From contig JAUCBJ010005660.1 in NCBI GenBank assembly GCA_032718475.1, forward strand, positions 1 to 36,804: 36,804 nt of DNA, written 5' to 3'. A program made the translations under genes and the position numbers. The notes below the pieces were generated by a model. The model saw only the letters and a list, made by a program, of their open reading frames with translations. It made no database searches and was not told where the DNA came from. Below, in pieces: positions 22,915-32,465 of the stretch; the first letter of the stretch is position 1, and each line of letters starts with the position of its first letter. The stretch comes from Nemertoderma westbladi (lineage: Eukaryota; Xenacoelomorpha; Nemertodermatida; Nemertodermatidae).

Positions 22915-23080
22915 CGCGTTCCATCCTTATTTATTCGCGTCTGTGGAACAAAAAACACGCACACCGATTTACGAACTAATGAAGCGTGTTGGTCAGTGTA
23001 TTTCCACCAAATTTGTTCGAAAATATCTTAGGAACGTCAATCCTAACGATATTACTTCATATCATTTTGAATGCTCTTAA
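22865..23080 (+). CDS. C-terminal continuation of the CCHC element protein (displaced frame)
   Basis: This 71-residue frame is in the same phase as 21737-22663. It has a balanced, helix-prone composition (TLDALTREFNAFHPYLF) and follows the zinc-knuckle segment with a short overlap, after which that frame soon stops. The two phase changes cancel, which fits paired indels around the zinc-knuckle segment or a decayed gene. It ends at a TAA before an AT-rich stretch of about 290 bp. Function is not recognised. Confidence 0.35.
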   Translation: MRPAIATTLDALTREFNAFHPYLFASVEQKTRTPIYELMKRVGQCISTKFVRKYLRNVNPNDITSYHFECS

Positions 23081-23374
23081 CTTAATTACATTGATTTTAT
23101 TATTTTTAAATTATATTAACTCAAACACCACTTCTATCGTTTTATAGATATACGCTAACATACATTGCATTACGGGTTTTATTTGATGTTTTATTTTGAT
23201 AACGGTTTGTTTTACTAGTGTCTAAATATTGTTTATGTGTAGTTTTTATTGATTGGATTGTGTTACTAATTGTCTTGTGTCTAATTGTCTGTATATTGTC
23301 ACTATAATTGCGCTTAGATCAAATTTGTATAGGCGCTATATAAATTCATATATATTATATTATTATATTATCAT

Positions 23375-23821
23375 TTGATCAATTTCATCCGCCAAGACCC
23401 TGAGTATGGCGATTTATTTATCAACTCGCACCCTGAGTTACAGGAAGTATCTCGACGGCCCTACGAATATCGAGCCCGAGAACGCGAGCTGGAAAGAACC
23501 ATTAAACCAAGGAAGTTTCTCACCACTCACGGTCCGCCTACCGCCATTGTCCAGACGACCCGTCAAGGACCCGTAGGAGCTGCTGTCCTAAGACGCGCCC
23601 TAAAAGCCGTTAGACCTCGCTCCACTGAAGTTGATATCGATCAACCAGGTACCTCGACCGGCGGATACACCGATCGTAATCCTAAACCTTCTGATGCAAT
23701 TGTATTGCACCCTTCACCCAGGAGTTACAGCCCTCCTAGTAAAGTGGCTCGCCCCAAAGAGAAAAGGACTCTTGCTAGCTTCAAAAAACTGCGTAAACGC
23801 CGTCCGCGTAAGAAAGACTAA
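23375..23821 (+). CDS. Basic, proline-rich 148-residue protein
   Basis: I do not recognise it. Residues 15-50 are charged and probably helical (RRPYEYRARERELERT), residues 50-125 are Pro/Ser/Thr-rich and probably disordered, and the end is strongly basic (KKLRKRRPRKKD), a nuclear-localisation or nucleic-acid-binding type tail. The frame is already open a few codons before the ATG. It is in the same phase as 22865-23080, about 290 bp downstream across an AT-rich gap that could be an intron or decayed coding sequence. It probably belongs to the same element. Confidence 0.4.
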   Translation: MINFIRQDPEYGDLFINSHPELQEVSRRPYEYRARERELERTIKPRKFLTTHGPPTAIVQTTRQGPVGAAVLRRALKAVRPRSTEVDIDQPGTSTGGYTDRNPKPSDAIVLHPSPRSYSPPSKVARPKEKRTLASFKKLRKRRPRKKD

Positions 23822-24177
23822 CTGTTTAGAGTATTTTTATATTTTAGAAACTGTGATTTGTTATATTTTATAGACTTAAATCCCATTTTCTGGGAGCGGT
23901 GTAAAGGCTTTTGCGTAATTAGCCGGTTATTTTCCCCGTAAAGTACTCTGTAGTTGGTTTAGCAGGCATAAAAGGCCGTGTCCTTACTGTACTGTTGTTT
24001 TAGAGGACATAAAAACCATTTCTTCGGTATGTGTACTTTAACGGACAGGATTAGCAATTTTATGACGCAATGCACCAAATCCTCTGTAAACAGTGTAGCT
24101 ACCATGACGACGGCTAACAGCTGATGCTGTACACGTGTAGCTTTTCTTTGTTCTCTGTGCCTTCTTTGTTCAGTCGA

Positions 24178-24221
24178 CCAATCAGAGCGTTTTTTGCCTC
24201 TGTGTTGGAGATTGTATATAG
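24178..24221 (+). promoter_or_regulatory. CCAAT and TATA promoter-like pair
   Basis: CCAAT at 24178-24182 is followed by GTATATAG at 24214-24221. Transcription would start around 24245-24250 and read into the conserved 3' region of the CCHC element. That gives this region some resemblance to an LTR, but no second copy flanks the frames. Confidence 0.4.
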
Positions 24222-24309
24222 AAACTAGTGAAGTGAGTCAGTATGTGATTTGTCCACAGCCTACAACACCGGCGTGGAACCTCCGTGTTTCAGTCTTTAG
24301 TTCAACATT

Positions 24310-25054
24310 AGTAGGCTTAATTATAGAACGTATATCCGTTAATTCAATCTGTTATCATACTTAACTAACCATTCATACCTTAAACTTTGTATTGCTATTT
24401 ACTGTCGGTTATTCATTATATTTGTTGATGGAATATTATATTTGGAATACTGATAAACAATCAGACACCCCAATCTTCTTGATATACTAAAGGTTAGAGA
24501 GACCGGATACATATAACGATTGCGACTTACATTAAGTGGTTTGAAGTGAATCTAATGCTATTTTATAGGCCCTACACGTATTGTCTGTTGTTCTCCTTAT
24601 ATGTGACTAAAATTAGTGAAGGTCGGCAGATTAGTGTGCAGCATTGTGCAGTATTGTGTATGATCGTGATTGATAACGAAGCATCTCCTAAAGAATGCGC
24701 CATATACGTGAATCTATAGCCATCCCGTTGTGTCTAGTTTAAGTCATAACTCTGTTTATATATTTAAAGCGCCACGTCCTAAAGGAACTGTTAATATTTC
24801 CCGAAAGTGAATAATATTTGTCAGAGATTATATATATTACGATCAGTCGAATAATACAGTAGGCCTACCCCGCAATACGGTTAGGCTCCCGAATCCAGTC
24901 TCCCGGGTATATCCAGTGGGTGAATGATCGCGCATAGACTGGTTTCGGCTAATGTAGTGTATCAAATACTTGTCATAGGCTAAAGACTATCTATCATCTA
25001 AAAGACATCCAAATTTGGCAGGTTAAACTGCTAAAGGTCTGAAAGCGCGAACAA
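24310..25054 (+). repeat. Conserved 3' region shared with copy 1
   Basis: It is noncoding, matches about 390-1177 and shares the exact right-hand end. The best-conserved parts are GCGCCACGTCCTAAAGGAAC, GGTGAATGATCGCGCAT and GGCAGGTTAAACTGCTAAAG. The end is CA, as in LTRs, but the left end lacks a clear TG boundary. Confidence 0.75.
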
Positions 25055-25074
25055 GCCTCATGGAGTAAATAAGC
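25055..25074 (+). pseudogene. 20-bp scrap of the LINE at the element boundary
   Basis: GCCTCATGGAGTAAATAAGC matches the LINE coding sequence near 26592 with one change. It directly follows the CCHC element end. It is short enough that chance or a junction event are both possible. Confidence 0.35.
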
Positions 25075-25231
25075 TTTTTTAGATAATAATTTTAGATTTA
25101 CCAATAATTAGTTTTATATATTACTTTCAAAATGACCTCATTGACTTTCATCTCGCTATACTTAGCCCTAGGGTATACAGCTCCCTTACTGATCACTAAT
25201 TACTCTTATCTATATCCAGACAGCTTTATCG

Positions 25232-26752
25232 TTGACCTTTGACCCTCAATTAGCTCGTGCCAGTGGAGTAGATGGTGTTCCCCCTGAGGTCTTTAAAATA
25301 CCTGAGTGTTTAAAGCTCATCTATCCCATCATAGTAGACATGTACCGAACAACAAGAGTCCCACAAGAAATGAAAACAAATAAGTTGGTGCCAGTTCCCA
25401 AGAAGGGCAACCTAACACTCTATGGTTCTTTTCGGGGAATATCATTGATCTCGATTGCTGCAAAGCTATACAATAGGATTCTATTAAATCGCATCAGGGA
25501 TCCCATTGAGAGACTGCTCCGTGGAAATCAGAATGGGTTCCGTAAAGGTCGTGGGACCATGGAGCCCATTTTGGCACTTAGAAGGATAATTGAAGAGTTA
25601 TCAAAAAAGAAAGACAGGCATCTGGCTGTTATCTTTGTTGACTTCTTCAAGGCCTTTGATTCAGTCTCTCGCTCACGTATGTTCAGCATACTTTCATTAT
25701 ATGGGATTCCTGATGAAATTATTGCAGCAATCAGATCAGTATATGATGGTTCGACAACATTTGTGTCTACTGCTGACGGTGACACAGAACCATTTGAAGT
25801 GTTATGGGGCGTCCTCCAAGGAGACACACTTGCACCATTCTTGTTCATTATTGTGGTTGACTATGTTCTACGCATGTCCTTAGATCATTATAATGATGAT
25901 GGGGTGATGATAACTCCACCTACTGGCTCCAGCAGTCGAGGAAATCCTGCCAAGTACCTAACTGATCTAGACTTTGCTGATGACTTAGGAGTACTCTCAG
26001 AATCATTAGAGGGAGCCCAACGGCTCCTCAGCTCATTAGAACATGCTGCTTCTAGTGTTGGTCTTTTTATTAACTCCAGAAAGACCAAAATTCTGACAGT
26101 TAACCTTGAAAGTCCTCAGCAAGTCTCTGATCGGATGAGCATAAGCTCAAAGGATGGTATGCTTGAGCATGTGGACGACTTCTGTTACCTGGGATCATGG
26201 ATCCGGAAGTCAGGTGAGGACCTTCGAATACGTAAGGGAAAGGCATGGGCAGCCTTGAATAGGCTTTCCAGGATTTGGAAGTCACCGAGAATTAATCGGA
26301 AACTTAAGGTCCGATTATTTAGAGCAGCAGTAGTTCCAGTACTCCTCTACGGGAGTCCATGCTGGGCTCTAACTGCTGAGGACACCAAATCTCTGGATGG
26401 CACATTCACAAGAATGCTACGCCGGGTTCATTGTGTCAAGTACAATGCACACATCTCCAACCAAACACTATATAACATTGGAGGTGTCTCATTGGTTCCC
26501 CCAAGCTTGACACTAGAACAAAATCGCCTCCGCTTTGCAGGACATTGCTTTCGCCGTGAGGACCAGCCAGTGCATAATCTTGTACTTTGGCAGCCTCATG
26601 GAGTGAATAAGCATGGTGGACAGCCCATGACTTTCTTGAGACGCATCTTAAAGGACACTGGCCTTAAAGATGCGGATGATCTAGCAAATGTCATGGGTGA
26701 TAGGGAGTTGTGGCGGTGCAATTTTGTTGACAAGCCGGCACAGCATTCTTAA
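25232..26752 (+). CDS. LINE reverse transcriptase, 5'-truncated but open
   Basis: This 506-residue frame encodes the polymerase of an animal non-LTR retrotransposon. LINE sequence begins at 25262; the first ten codons come from flanking DNA. The sequence includes SGVDGVPPEVFK (about 11-22), VDFFKAFDSV with the motif A aspartate at about 137, GVLQGDTLAPFLF (about 192), and FADD at 248-251 with the catalytic aspartates. A thumb and C-terminal part follow (FCYLGSWI, RLRFAGHCFRRED). The apurinic endonuclease that should precede the polymerase is missing, so this copy probably cannot move by itself. It agrees with the partial copy at 36598 over the whole overlap, a sign of a young family. The clade is probably RTE or CR1-like. 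Confidence 0.9.
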   Translation: MTFDPQLARASGVDGVPPEVFKIPECLKLIYPIIVDMYRTTRVPQEMKTNKLVPVPKKGNLTLYGSFRGISLISIAAKLYNRILLNRIRDPIERLLRGNQNGFRKGRGTMEPILALRRIIEELSKKKDRHLAVIFVDFFKAFDSVSRSRMFSILSLYGIPDEIIAAIRSVYDGSTTFVSTADGDTEPFEVLWGVLQGDTLAPFLFIIVVDYVLRMSLDHYNDDGVMITPPTGSSSRGNPAKYLTDLDFADDLGVLSESLEGAQRLLSSLEHAASSVGLFINSRKTKILTVNLESPQQVSDRMSISSKDGMLEHVDDFCYLGSWIRKSGEDLRIRKGKAWAALNRLSRIWKSPRINRKLKVRLFRAAVVPVLLYGSPCWALTAEDTKSLDGTFTRMLRRVHCVKYNAHISNQTLYNIGGVSLVPPSLTLEQNRLRFAGHCFRREDQPVHNLVLWQPHGVNKHGGQPMTFLRRILKDTGLKDADDLANVMGDRELWRCNFVDKPAQHS

Positions 26753-26789
26753 AAATGCAGCTGCAATGCAGCATGCCGATCCTAGTAGT
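25262..26789 (+). mobile_element. 5'-truncated LINE insertion (copy B)
   Basis: The left limit comes from comparison with 36598-36804, which has genuine LINE sequence upstream of the shared CCAGTGGAG. The right limit is the 3' end shared with copy A (CCGATCCTAGTAGT). There is no poly-A tail and no clear target duplication. Confidence 0.85.
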
Positions 26790-27262
26790 CATTCAAACAT
26801 TTTAATCATGTACTACTGTATATCGGATATAAGTGAAATTTATTAACAGGTACACAGTATTAATTATACATTTATATCTGATTAAAGTTTATTGTCGTGA
26901 TCTCCTGTATGGATGTGATAAGTCTTTGATCCATCTTGTCCTTGGTCGACTGAAGCAAACTGAGTCATCGTCTGTGTCCGGTCAGTTTTGGGAGTTCATC
27001 GCTCTTGGGGGTTAGTGTGGTGACATTGCGTTTCGGCAACAGTCGCGATTCGGCAAAAAACTTGCGTTTCGGCAAAACTATTTCGTTATTGTAGGAGAAT
27101 ACACTTTACTATCAACAACAAAAGTAAAAGTGAAACAAGCAGGACACTATTTATAAATATACAATACACTAGCGCTTTCGTTCGTTAGTTGCAATGCTAA
27201 TAATGCTAATAAAAGTTTACCTTCCCTGCCCTGGAACAGTGTTGTATAGGTATACCACCGCT
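26790..27262. other. Spacer, no gene seen
   Basis: Ordinary AT-rich sequence. GCGTTTCGGCAA or a close variant occurs three times at 27025-27090. A 60-codon frame at 26833-27015 has no support. Confidence 0.5.
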
Positions 27263-28455
27263 GTGGCTCCAGCTCCACCCGCTGTGGCTCCTGCTCCACC
27301 CGCTGTGGCTCCAGCTCCACCCACTGTGGCTCCAGTTCCACCCGCTGTGGCTCCAGCTCCACCCGCTGTCTCCAGCTCCACCCGCTGTGGCTCCAGCTCC
27401 ACCCGCTGTGGCTCCAGTTCCACCCGCTGTGGCTCCAGCTCCACCCACTGTGGCTCCAGTTCTACCCGCTGTGGCTCCAGCTCCACCGGCTGTGGCTCCA
27501 GCTCCACCCACTGTGGCTCCAGTTCCACCCGCTGTGGCTCCAGCTCCACCCGCTGTGGCTCCACCTCCACCTGCTGTGACTCCAGCTCCACCCGCTGTGG
27601 CTCCAGTTCCACCCGCTGTGGCTCCAGCTCCACCCATTGTGGCTCCAGTTCTACCTGCTGTGGCTTCAGCTCCACCCGCTGTGGCTCCAGCTCCACCCGC
27701 TGTGACTCCAGTTCCACCCGCTGTGGCTCCAGCTCCACCCGCTGTGGCTCCAGTTCCACCCGCTGTGGCTCCAGCTCCACCCGCTGTGGCTCCAGCTCCA
27801 CCCGCTGTGGCTCCAGCTCCACCCGTTGTGGCTCCAGCTCCACCCACTGTGGCTCCAGTTCCACCCGCTGTGGCTCCAGTTCCACCCGCTGTGGCTCCAG
27901 CTCCACCCGCTGTGGCTCCAGCTCCACCCGCTGTGGCTCCAGTTTCACCCGCTGTGGCTCCAGCTCCACCTGCTGTGGCTCCAGTTCCAGCCGCTGTGGC
28001 TCCAGCTCCACCCGCTGTGGCTCCAGCTCCACCCGCTGTGTCTCCAGCTCCACCCGCTGTGGCTCCAGCTCCACCTGCTGTGGCTCCAGCTCCACCCGCT
28101 GTCTCCAGCTCCACCTGCTGTGGCTCCAGCTCCACCCGCTGTGGCTCCAGTTCCACCCGCTGTGGCTCCAGCTCCACCCGCTGTGGTTCCAGCTCCACCC
28201 GCTGTGGCTCCAGTTCCACCTGCTGTGGCTCCAGCTCCACCCGCTGTGGCTCCAGTTCCACCTGCTGTGGCTCCAGCTCCACCCGCTGTGGCTCCAGCTC
28301 CACCCGCTGTGGCCCCAGCTCCACCCGCTGGGGCTCCAGCTCCACCCGCTGTGGCTCCAGCTCCACCCACTGTGGCTCCAGCTCCACCAGCTGTGGCTCC
28401 AACTCCACCCTCTGTGGCTCCAACCCCACCCGCTGTGGCTCCAGCTCCACCCTTC
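27263..28455. repeat. 21-bp minisatellite (about 57 copies)
   Basis: The unit is GGCTCCAGCTCC followed by ACCCGCTGT, varying mainly by AGCTCC to AGTTCC and CCCGC to CCTGC/CCCAC. It is 7 codons long and stop-free, so long frames are open on both strands (432, 414 and 383 residues), giving VAPAPPA, CGSSSTR or VELEPQR heptads. Two units, near 27367 and 28101, lack GG and shift the phase, so no single heptad runs through the array. No flanking domain favours any frame. I read it as a noncoding VNTR, although a Pro/Ala-rich product from 27387-28538 cannot be excluded. Confidence 0.95.
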
Positions 28456-28539
28456 CTCCAGCCTCAGCTCAATTCAGCTGCAGAGGCCGTAGACGAGGAC
28501 GACCACGAATTATTAGAATTATACGAATAATATACTAAA

Positions 28540-28930
28540 ATATAACACTAAGCCTATAGCTATACAATAATCTTAATAATAATAATATTCGAGTGTCGAT
28601 AACAGGTGGAAATAATGTAGTTATAGTTTATTATTATAAAATGGAGCGTTTAATTATGTAATTACAATATAATATTATTTCAAATATATTTCAACGTTAA
28701 CGCCATTATCAATGAATATTACTGTATTAAAGCCAAAATAGAATAAGTGGCCTAATAGGGTGCGGTTCTTACTCACTACTGCAAAATAATTCAGTAATTG
28801 ACTACCGGTAACAAAAACAACACTGTCAATTGATTTCATTCAAATCAATTTATAGTCATATTTTTGTATTAGTTGGTTTCGTATTTATACTGTATAATTA
28901 ATTATATTTATATTGTACTTTTATCTACAT
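28540..28930. other. AT-rich spacer, no gene seen
   Basis: Low-complexity AT-rich sequence with AATAAT runs. No frame or repeat of note. Confidence 0.5.
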
Positions 28931-28934
28931 TTTC

Positions 28935-29195
28935 CACTGTGGCTCGAAAGAACTTAGTCTTCAGGTGCCTGGAGAGATCTGATTTCCAGATGGTATCCAT
29001 TTTTGATAGAGCTACCCAAGCCTTTGCTTTCCTAACTTCTATGTCCTTTTTGCTACTCTCTATCCCTGATCCAAGGTAATGGAAGTCGTCAACCTTCCTT
29101 AGTTGATTACTATTAATTAATGGTTGTCAAGTTTCCATCAACATTAAAGGTCATGAATTCGGTCTTTGTAGCATTTATATGCAATCCAACCTGTG
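28935..29195 (-). pseudogene. Fragment of an older, different LINE reverse transcriptase
   Basis: The minus strand reads a reverse-transcriptase C-terminal segment: VGLHINATKTEFMTF, then a damaged stretch, then VDDFHYLGSGIESSKKD, VRKAKAWVAL and a WKSDLSRHLKTKFFRATV-like end. The order of motifs matches the YLGSWI...RKGKAWAALNRL...RLFRAAV segment of the LINE at 25 kb, but the sequence is clearly a separate family. It is truncated on both sides and interrupted, so it is an old remnant. Confidence 0.75.
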
Positions 29196-29234
29196 TGTTA
29201 CGGTATATGGCGCTGTATCCACATTATTAGTCAT

Positions 29235-29350
29235 TATGCAGTATGCAATATTATTCCGTTATGCAGTATGCAATATTAGTCCGTTATGCAGTATGCAATA
29301 TTAGTCCGTTATACTGTACGTAATATTAGTCCATTGTGCAGCATGATATT
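29235..29350. repeat. 25-bp tandem repeat (about 4.5 copies)
   Basis: TCCGTTATGCAGTATGCAAT followed by ATTAG recurs with growing divergence to the right (TACTGTACGTAAT, TGTGCAGCATGAT). Confidence 0.9.
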
Positions 29351-29594
29351 TTAGATAAGGCATAATAACGCAATGATATTTAGATAGGGAAATCGAAACA
29401 CCCATATATTTGAATCCATCCATTTTGTATAGTATGTAGCCCTACCTACGTAATTTTGTATTAGGATATATGTAGATAGTTCCAGGGTAGCAAGTTTATT
29501 CGGACCCTGGATTTTGTGCTTGCTGATATTAGCATCGATAGGGCTAGCATATAGGGACGCTGTCCTGGCCATTCAGCAGCCAGGGACGTGAACC

Positions 29595-29612
29595 ATTACC
29601 ATATATGGTAAT
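29595..29612. repeat. 18-bp perfect palindrome
   Basis: ATTACCATATATGGTAAT is its own reverse complement. It may be a dimeric factor site or chance; it lies about 100 bp upstream of a promoter-like segment. Confidence 0.6.
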
Positions 29613-29707
29613 AATTTGAGGTTTGGGCAAGCGATAGGGCTACAATCCGGCCTCCTTATTGGACTAACTGCTTCCAGGTTGGTCTAATGCTAGCACGGAC
29701 TGGAGAG

Positions 29708-29767
29708 CCAATAGGAGAGCGATTGAGTCACCCTATTGCATCACCCCATCCGTATCACCTATAAATT
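29708..29767 (+). promoter_or_regulatory. CCAAT and TATA promoter-like pair before the right arm
   Basis: CCAAT at 29708-29712 and TATAAATT at 29760-29767 would place a start near 29795, just before the right inverted arm and 2.7 kb upstream of the reverse transcriptase gene on the same strand. It may therefore be that element's promoter, but the link is only positional. Confidence 0.4.
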
Positions 29768-29869
29768 GGCGGTGTGCCGGTAGAGCCTCACATGACACCT
29801 CACATGATCTGCTATCACTTTGTACTTGCTGAGCTGTCTCTATTCAATTTTTGACGGATTTTTTAGCGT

Positions 29870-31345
29870 ATTTTCTGCAATTTGCTAATTTTGATTAATT
29901 TCTTGGAATGATTTGCTAGTGCGATTACTCTTGATTGTGTTTCTCAATTAATTCCTTCGATTACTGCTAATTACAACTGAACTATGATTTCTACCTTTTG
30001 ATTAATGGTTCTATGTGATTCCTTTCTGCGCAATAATCCTAAGGGATTTCTGAGACTGTCAGACTTTGAGATTTGCATGCGCCGCTACGGTAGCTATTAG
30101 CATAATGGAGGGCTAAGGTGCCAGTGGGCGGTGGGCACATCGGGGGGTTGAGCGACTAGGGAGAGCGGAGGATTCAAAGACGGGCAACGCTGGCGGGGGT
30201 CACCGTTGCGGGCGGGCACTTGCACTGTAACACGCAGACCATTCGCCGATACAGTAACTAGGGGGCTGATGATCCAGGTTTTGTCTCTATTTAGTATTAG
30301 GGGGGCAGGAATCGGGTTAGTTAGGAATCCTAGATGTATTCGGGAGAGGCCTGCGCGTACTATAACGTTGAGTGTGGAGTACGAATAGTGAGTCGCATAA
30401 TTGTGGGCTATACAGTAGTTAACTGCATAATTGCGAACTGTGATTGCTGACGCTGATTGGTGTGTTATTGAAGTGTGCCTATGATTGTGAATGTTTAGGT
30501 AGGCGCCCTTTTCTCTTTGATTGATTTCTATTTCTTAGTTACAACAATTAGTTACTGATTAGGTCAAAGTAATACGGCAATTTAGGCTATTACTAGCGAA
30601 ACCTGTTGCGTGATAAATTAGAATTACGTATTCTGGAACTCTTAGTAATTAGTACGCTGTTAAATATTTGTGACTGTAACTGATTAGTAAAAATTAAGAA
30701 TTAGTACGCAGCATAGCGGAGAGTAGCTAAGGTAATAATTAGAGTACTGTAAACTATTCACGCTGAGCGGTTATTTGCATTAGCGGGCAATCAGCTAGAT
30801 CGCACTATTCGGTACGCACGATACGCTAGTAATTTGCTGGCCTAAAGCCAGCCGCAGGCAAGTTTAGACCCAGAGCGGTACTATCCACGTAGAAACGATT
30901 ACTGTATCATTTTGATTATTTAAATATTCTCGCATTCACACATTACGTTAGAGAACCCCCAGTATTCGCGATTAGAAAAGACGTAGGCAATAGCGTGCTT
31001 TAATAGTGATAGAATTAGGCGTAAGAATACTCTGAGTGCAAAGCCTCTCGCACTCGTCTTAAGTAAGCTTAGGGAGCCGACTCGGGTTTATTGTTTTGGT
31101 TATTCCCGCGTGGCTCATAGATTCGAACAGTTAGCTCTCTATCGAGCGATCGGTAGAGAAAGGAACAAGCGATTTTGCAGGAGTTGTGTAAAATTAGTAA
31201 AATATATTAGCGGACGGCAGATTAGCGCCATCCAACGGTAAGTAGCGGTTTTGTATTTAGCCACCTTTACAATTTAGTAATATCACGCTCCTGATCCCCT
31301 TTACTTAACAGTAGAGCATTCTTTGTGTCTTATTGGTTAGGCAAG
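29870..31345. repeat. Right arm of the long inverted repeat (MITE-free)
   Basis: It is a diverged reverse complement of the left arm along its length, and lacks the MITE insertion (empty site TTAA at 31059-31062). It contains the octamer ATTTGCAT at 30071-30078, matched in the other arm. No coding frame is supported. The arm lies in the same orientation as the reverse transcriptase gene downstream and may be part of that element's 5' region or an independent repeat. Confidence 0.85.
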
Positions 31346-32436
31346 AGCTCATTAGGTTGACAGAAGGATATTAACGGGTATTGGTCTGTTCAACAGTTCT
31401 GCTGTTAGTATAGAGGTCGCGGTTGTTTATCAGTAGTACGCGTATTATTGGCTGTTGCTTGCAGCAGTCAATAGTGTATTCTTAGGCTGATTAGTAGTAT
31501 CACAGTATTAAGTAATAAGTTGGAACACGTGATCGTCTGCTGTAGGCTATAGGCTAGCGTACGGTAGAACACATAGTGTATTTTTAGGCTGTTAGTTTAG
31601 ATTACTGTATTCACTGGCTGCGTACAATAGTACAGTAGTACATTAGGCTGATTGCTGTTACTGCGTACGGTAGAAGGGACATTTGTTTTGCCGTACCACA
31701 CATACAGTATCATTAGGCTGTTAGGTTGGTGTACTGTTTTACTTACTGTACTGCATACAGTGAATGTACGGTAGTGCGTTTTTGCTAATTGCGAATACAG
31801 CAGTTCCTTAGGCCTTAGGGCGAATTGTAATTAGTAAGTTTTTTGAAAATTTTAGCTAGGTTTGCGAGAATTCAGTTTCGGTCAAAATTATTTGTAAAAT
31901 TCTAGAGTTTTGTACCGGTATGTTAGGTAACCGCTTAGTTATTTTATACCATCTGGAGATACATGGCAAGACGGAACTTCTGAGTTTGGGGTTCGTGTGG
32001 GTCTGCGGGTTCGGTTTGCAATCAGCGAAGGGCCTGAATCTTTGGACGCGGACGTGGAATCTCACAGCAAACAAGGTTAGTTGTTCTGTTGGCACCATAG
32101 TGTTTGTGGAAGCAGTAAAAAATTATCGGTTGTTTAACTGCGAAGCTGAACTCAATTTATTAGTTAGGATATTTAGGTTTAGCCGGCCATGGTTTTGAAT
32201 CGCTCAAGTTAGAGAGAGAGTTAGAGAGAGTCGCAACCCGAAGATGTAGCCACGCGCTAGTGGATACATATAATATTTGAAATTAAAATTACGTTAATTA
32301 GAGCTATATATATATAAAATAGTACCGCAATAGTACTGCAGTAGGCCTAGTAGTGTACCTACTGCACTGTGCTGTACTGCACTGTGCTAGGCCTATATAC
32401 CTGTATACTGATATACCTACAGACCTATATCAACAA
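31346..32436. other. Leader-like spacer before the reverse transcriptase gene
   Basis: No gene. The first part has loosely repeated TTAGGCTG-TTA and GTACGGTAG words with many TACAGTA/TACTGTA near-palindromes. A 92-codon frame at 31920-32198 is unsupported. GAGAGAGA lies at about 32210-32230 and TATATATA at about 32305. It could be a long 5' untranslated region of the downstream element. Confidence 0.45.
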
Positions 32437-32460
32437 CCTCTGCCCGTGAGAGGGCAGAGG
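32437..32460 (+). promoter_or_regulatory. Perfect 9-bp hairpin just upstream of the start codon
   Basis: CCTCTGCCC (32437-32445) and GGGCAGAGG (32452-32460) pair fully around the loop GTGAGA. The start codon follows 5 bases later. It could limit scanning ribosomes, or be part of an RNA fold recognised by the element's own protein. Confidence 0.75.
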
Positions 32461-32465
32461 GCGCG

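Larger units (their letters stand above)
21700..25054 (+). mobile_element. CCHC-protein element (copy 2, longer)
   Basis: It contains a series of frames encoding a cysteine-rich, basic protein (21737-23821), a promoter-like segment at 24178-24221 and a 3' region shared with copy 1 that stops after AAGCGCGAACA. No reverse transcriptase, integrase or transposase frame is visible and no terminal repeats were found, so its class is open. It could be a Gag-only or ORF1-only retroelement derivative, or part of a larger element whose remainder is missing. The left boundary is approximate. Confidence 0.6.

Noticed and set aside
21700-25054. A complete LTR retrotransposon
   Set aside because: The 3' module ends in CA, but no matching copy lies upstream of the frames and no reverse transcriptase or integrase is present.
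27194-28538. Collagen- or mucin-like proteins of 380-430 residues
   Set aside because: The 21-bp stop-free unit opens long frames on both strands, and the heptad type changes at two phase shifts. There is no signal peptide or folded domain.
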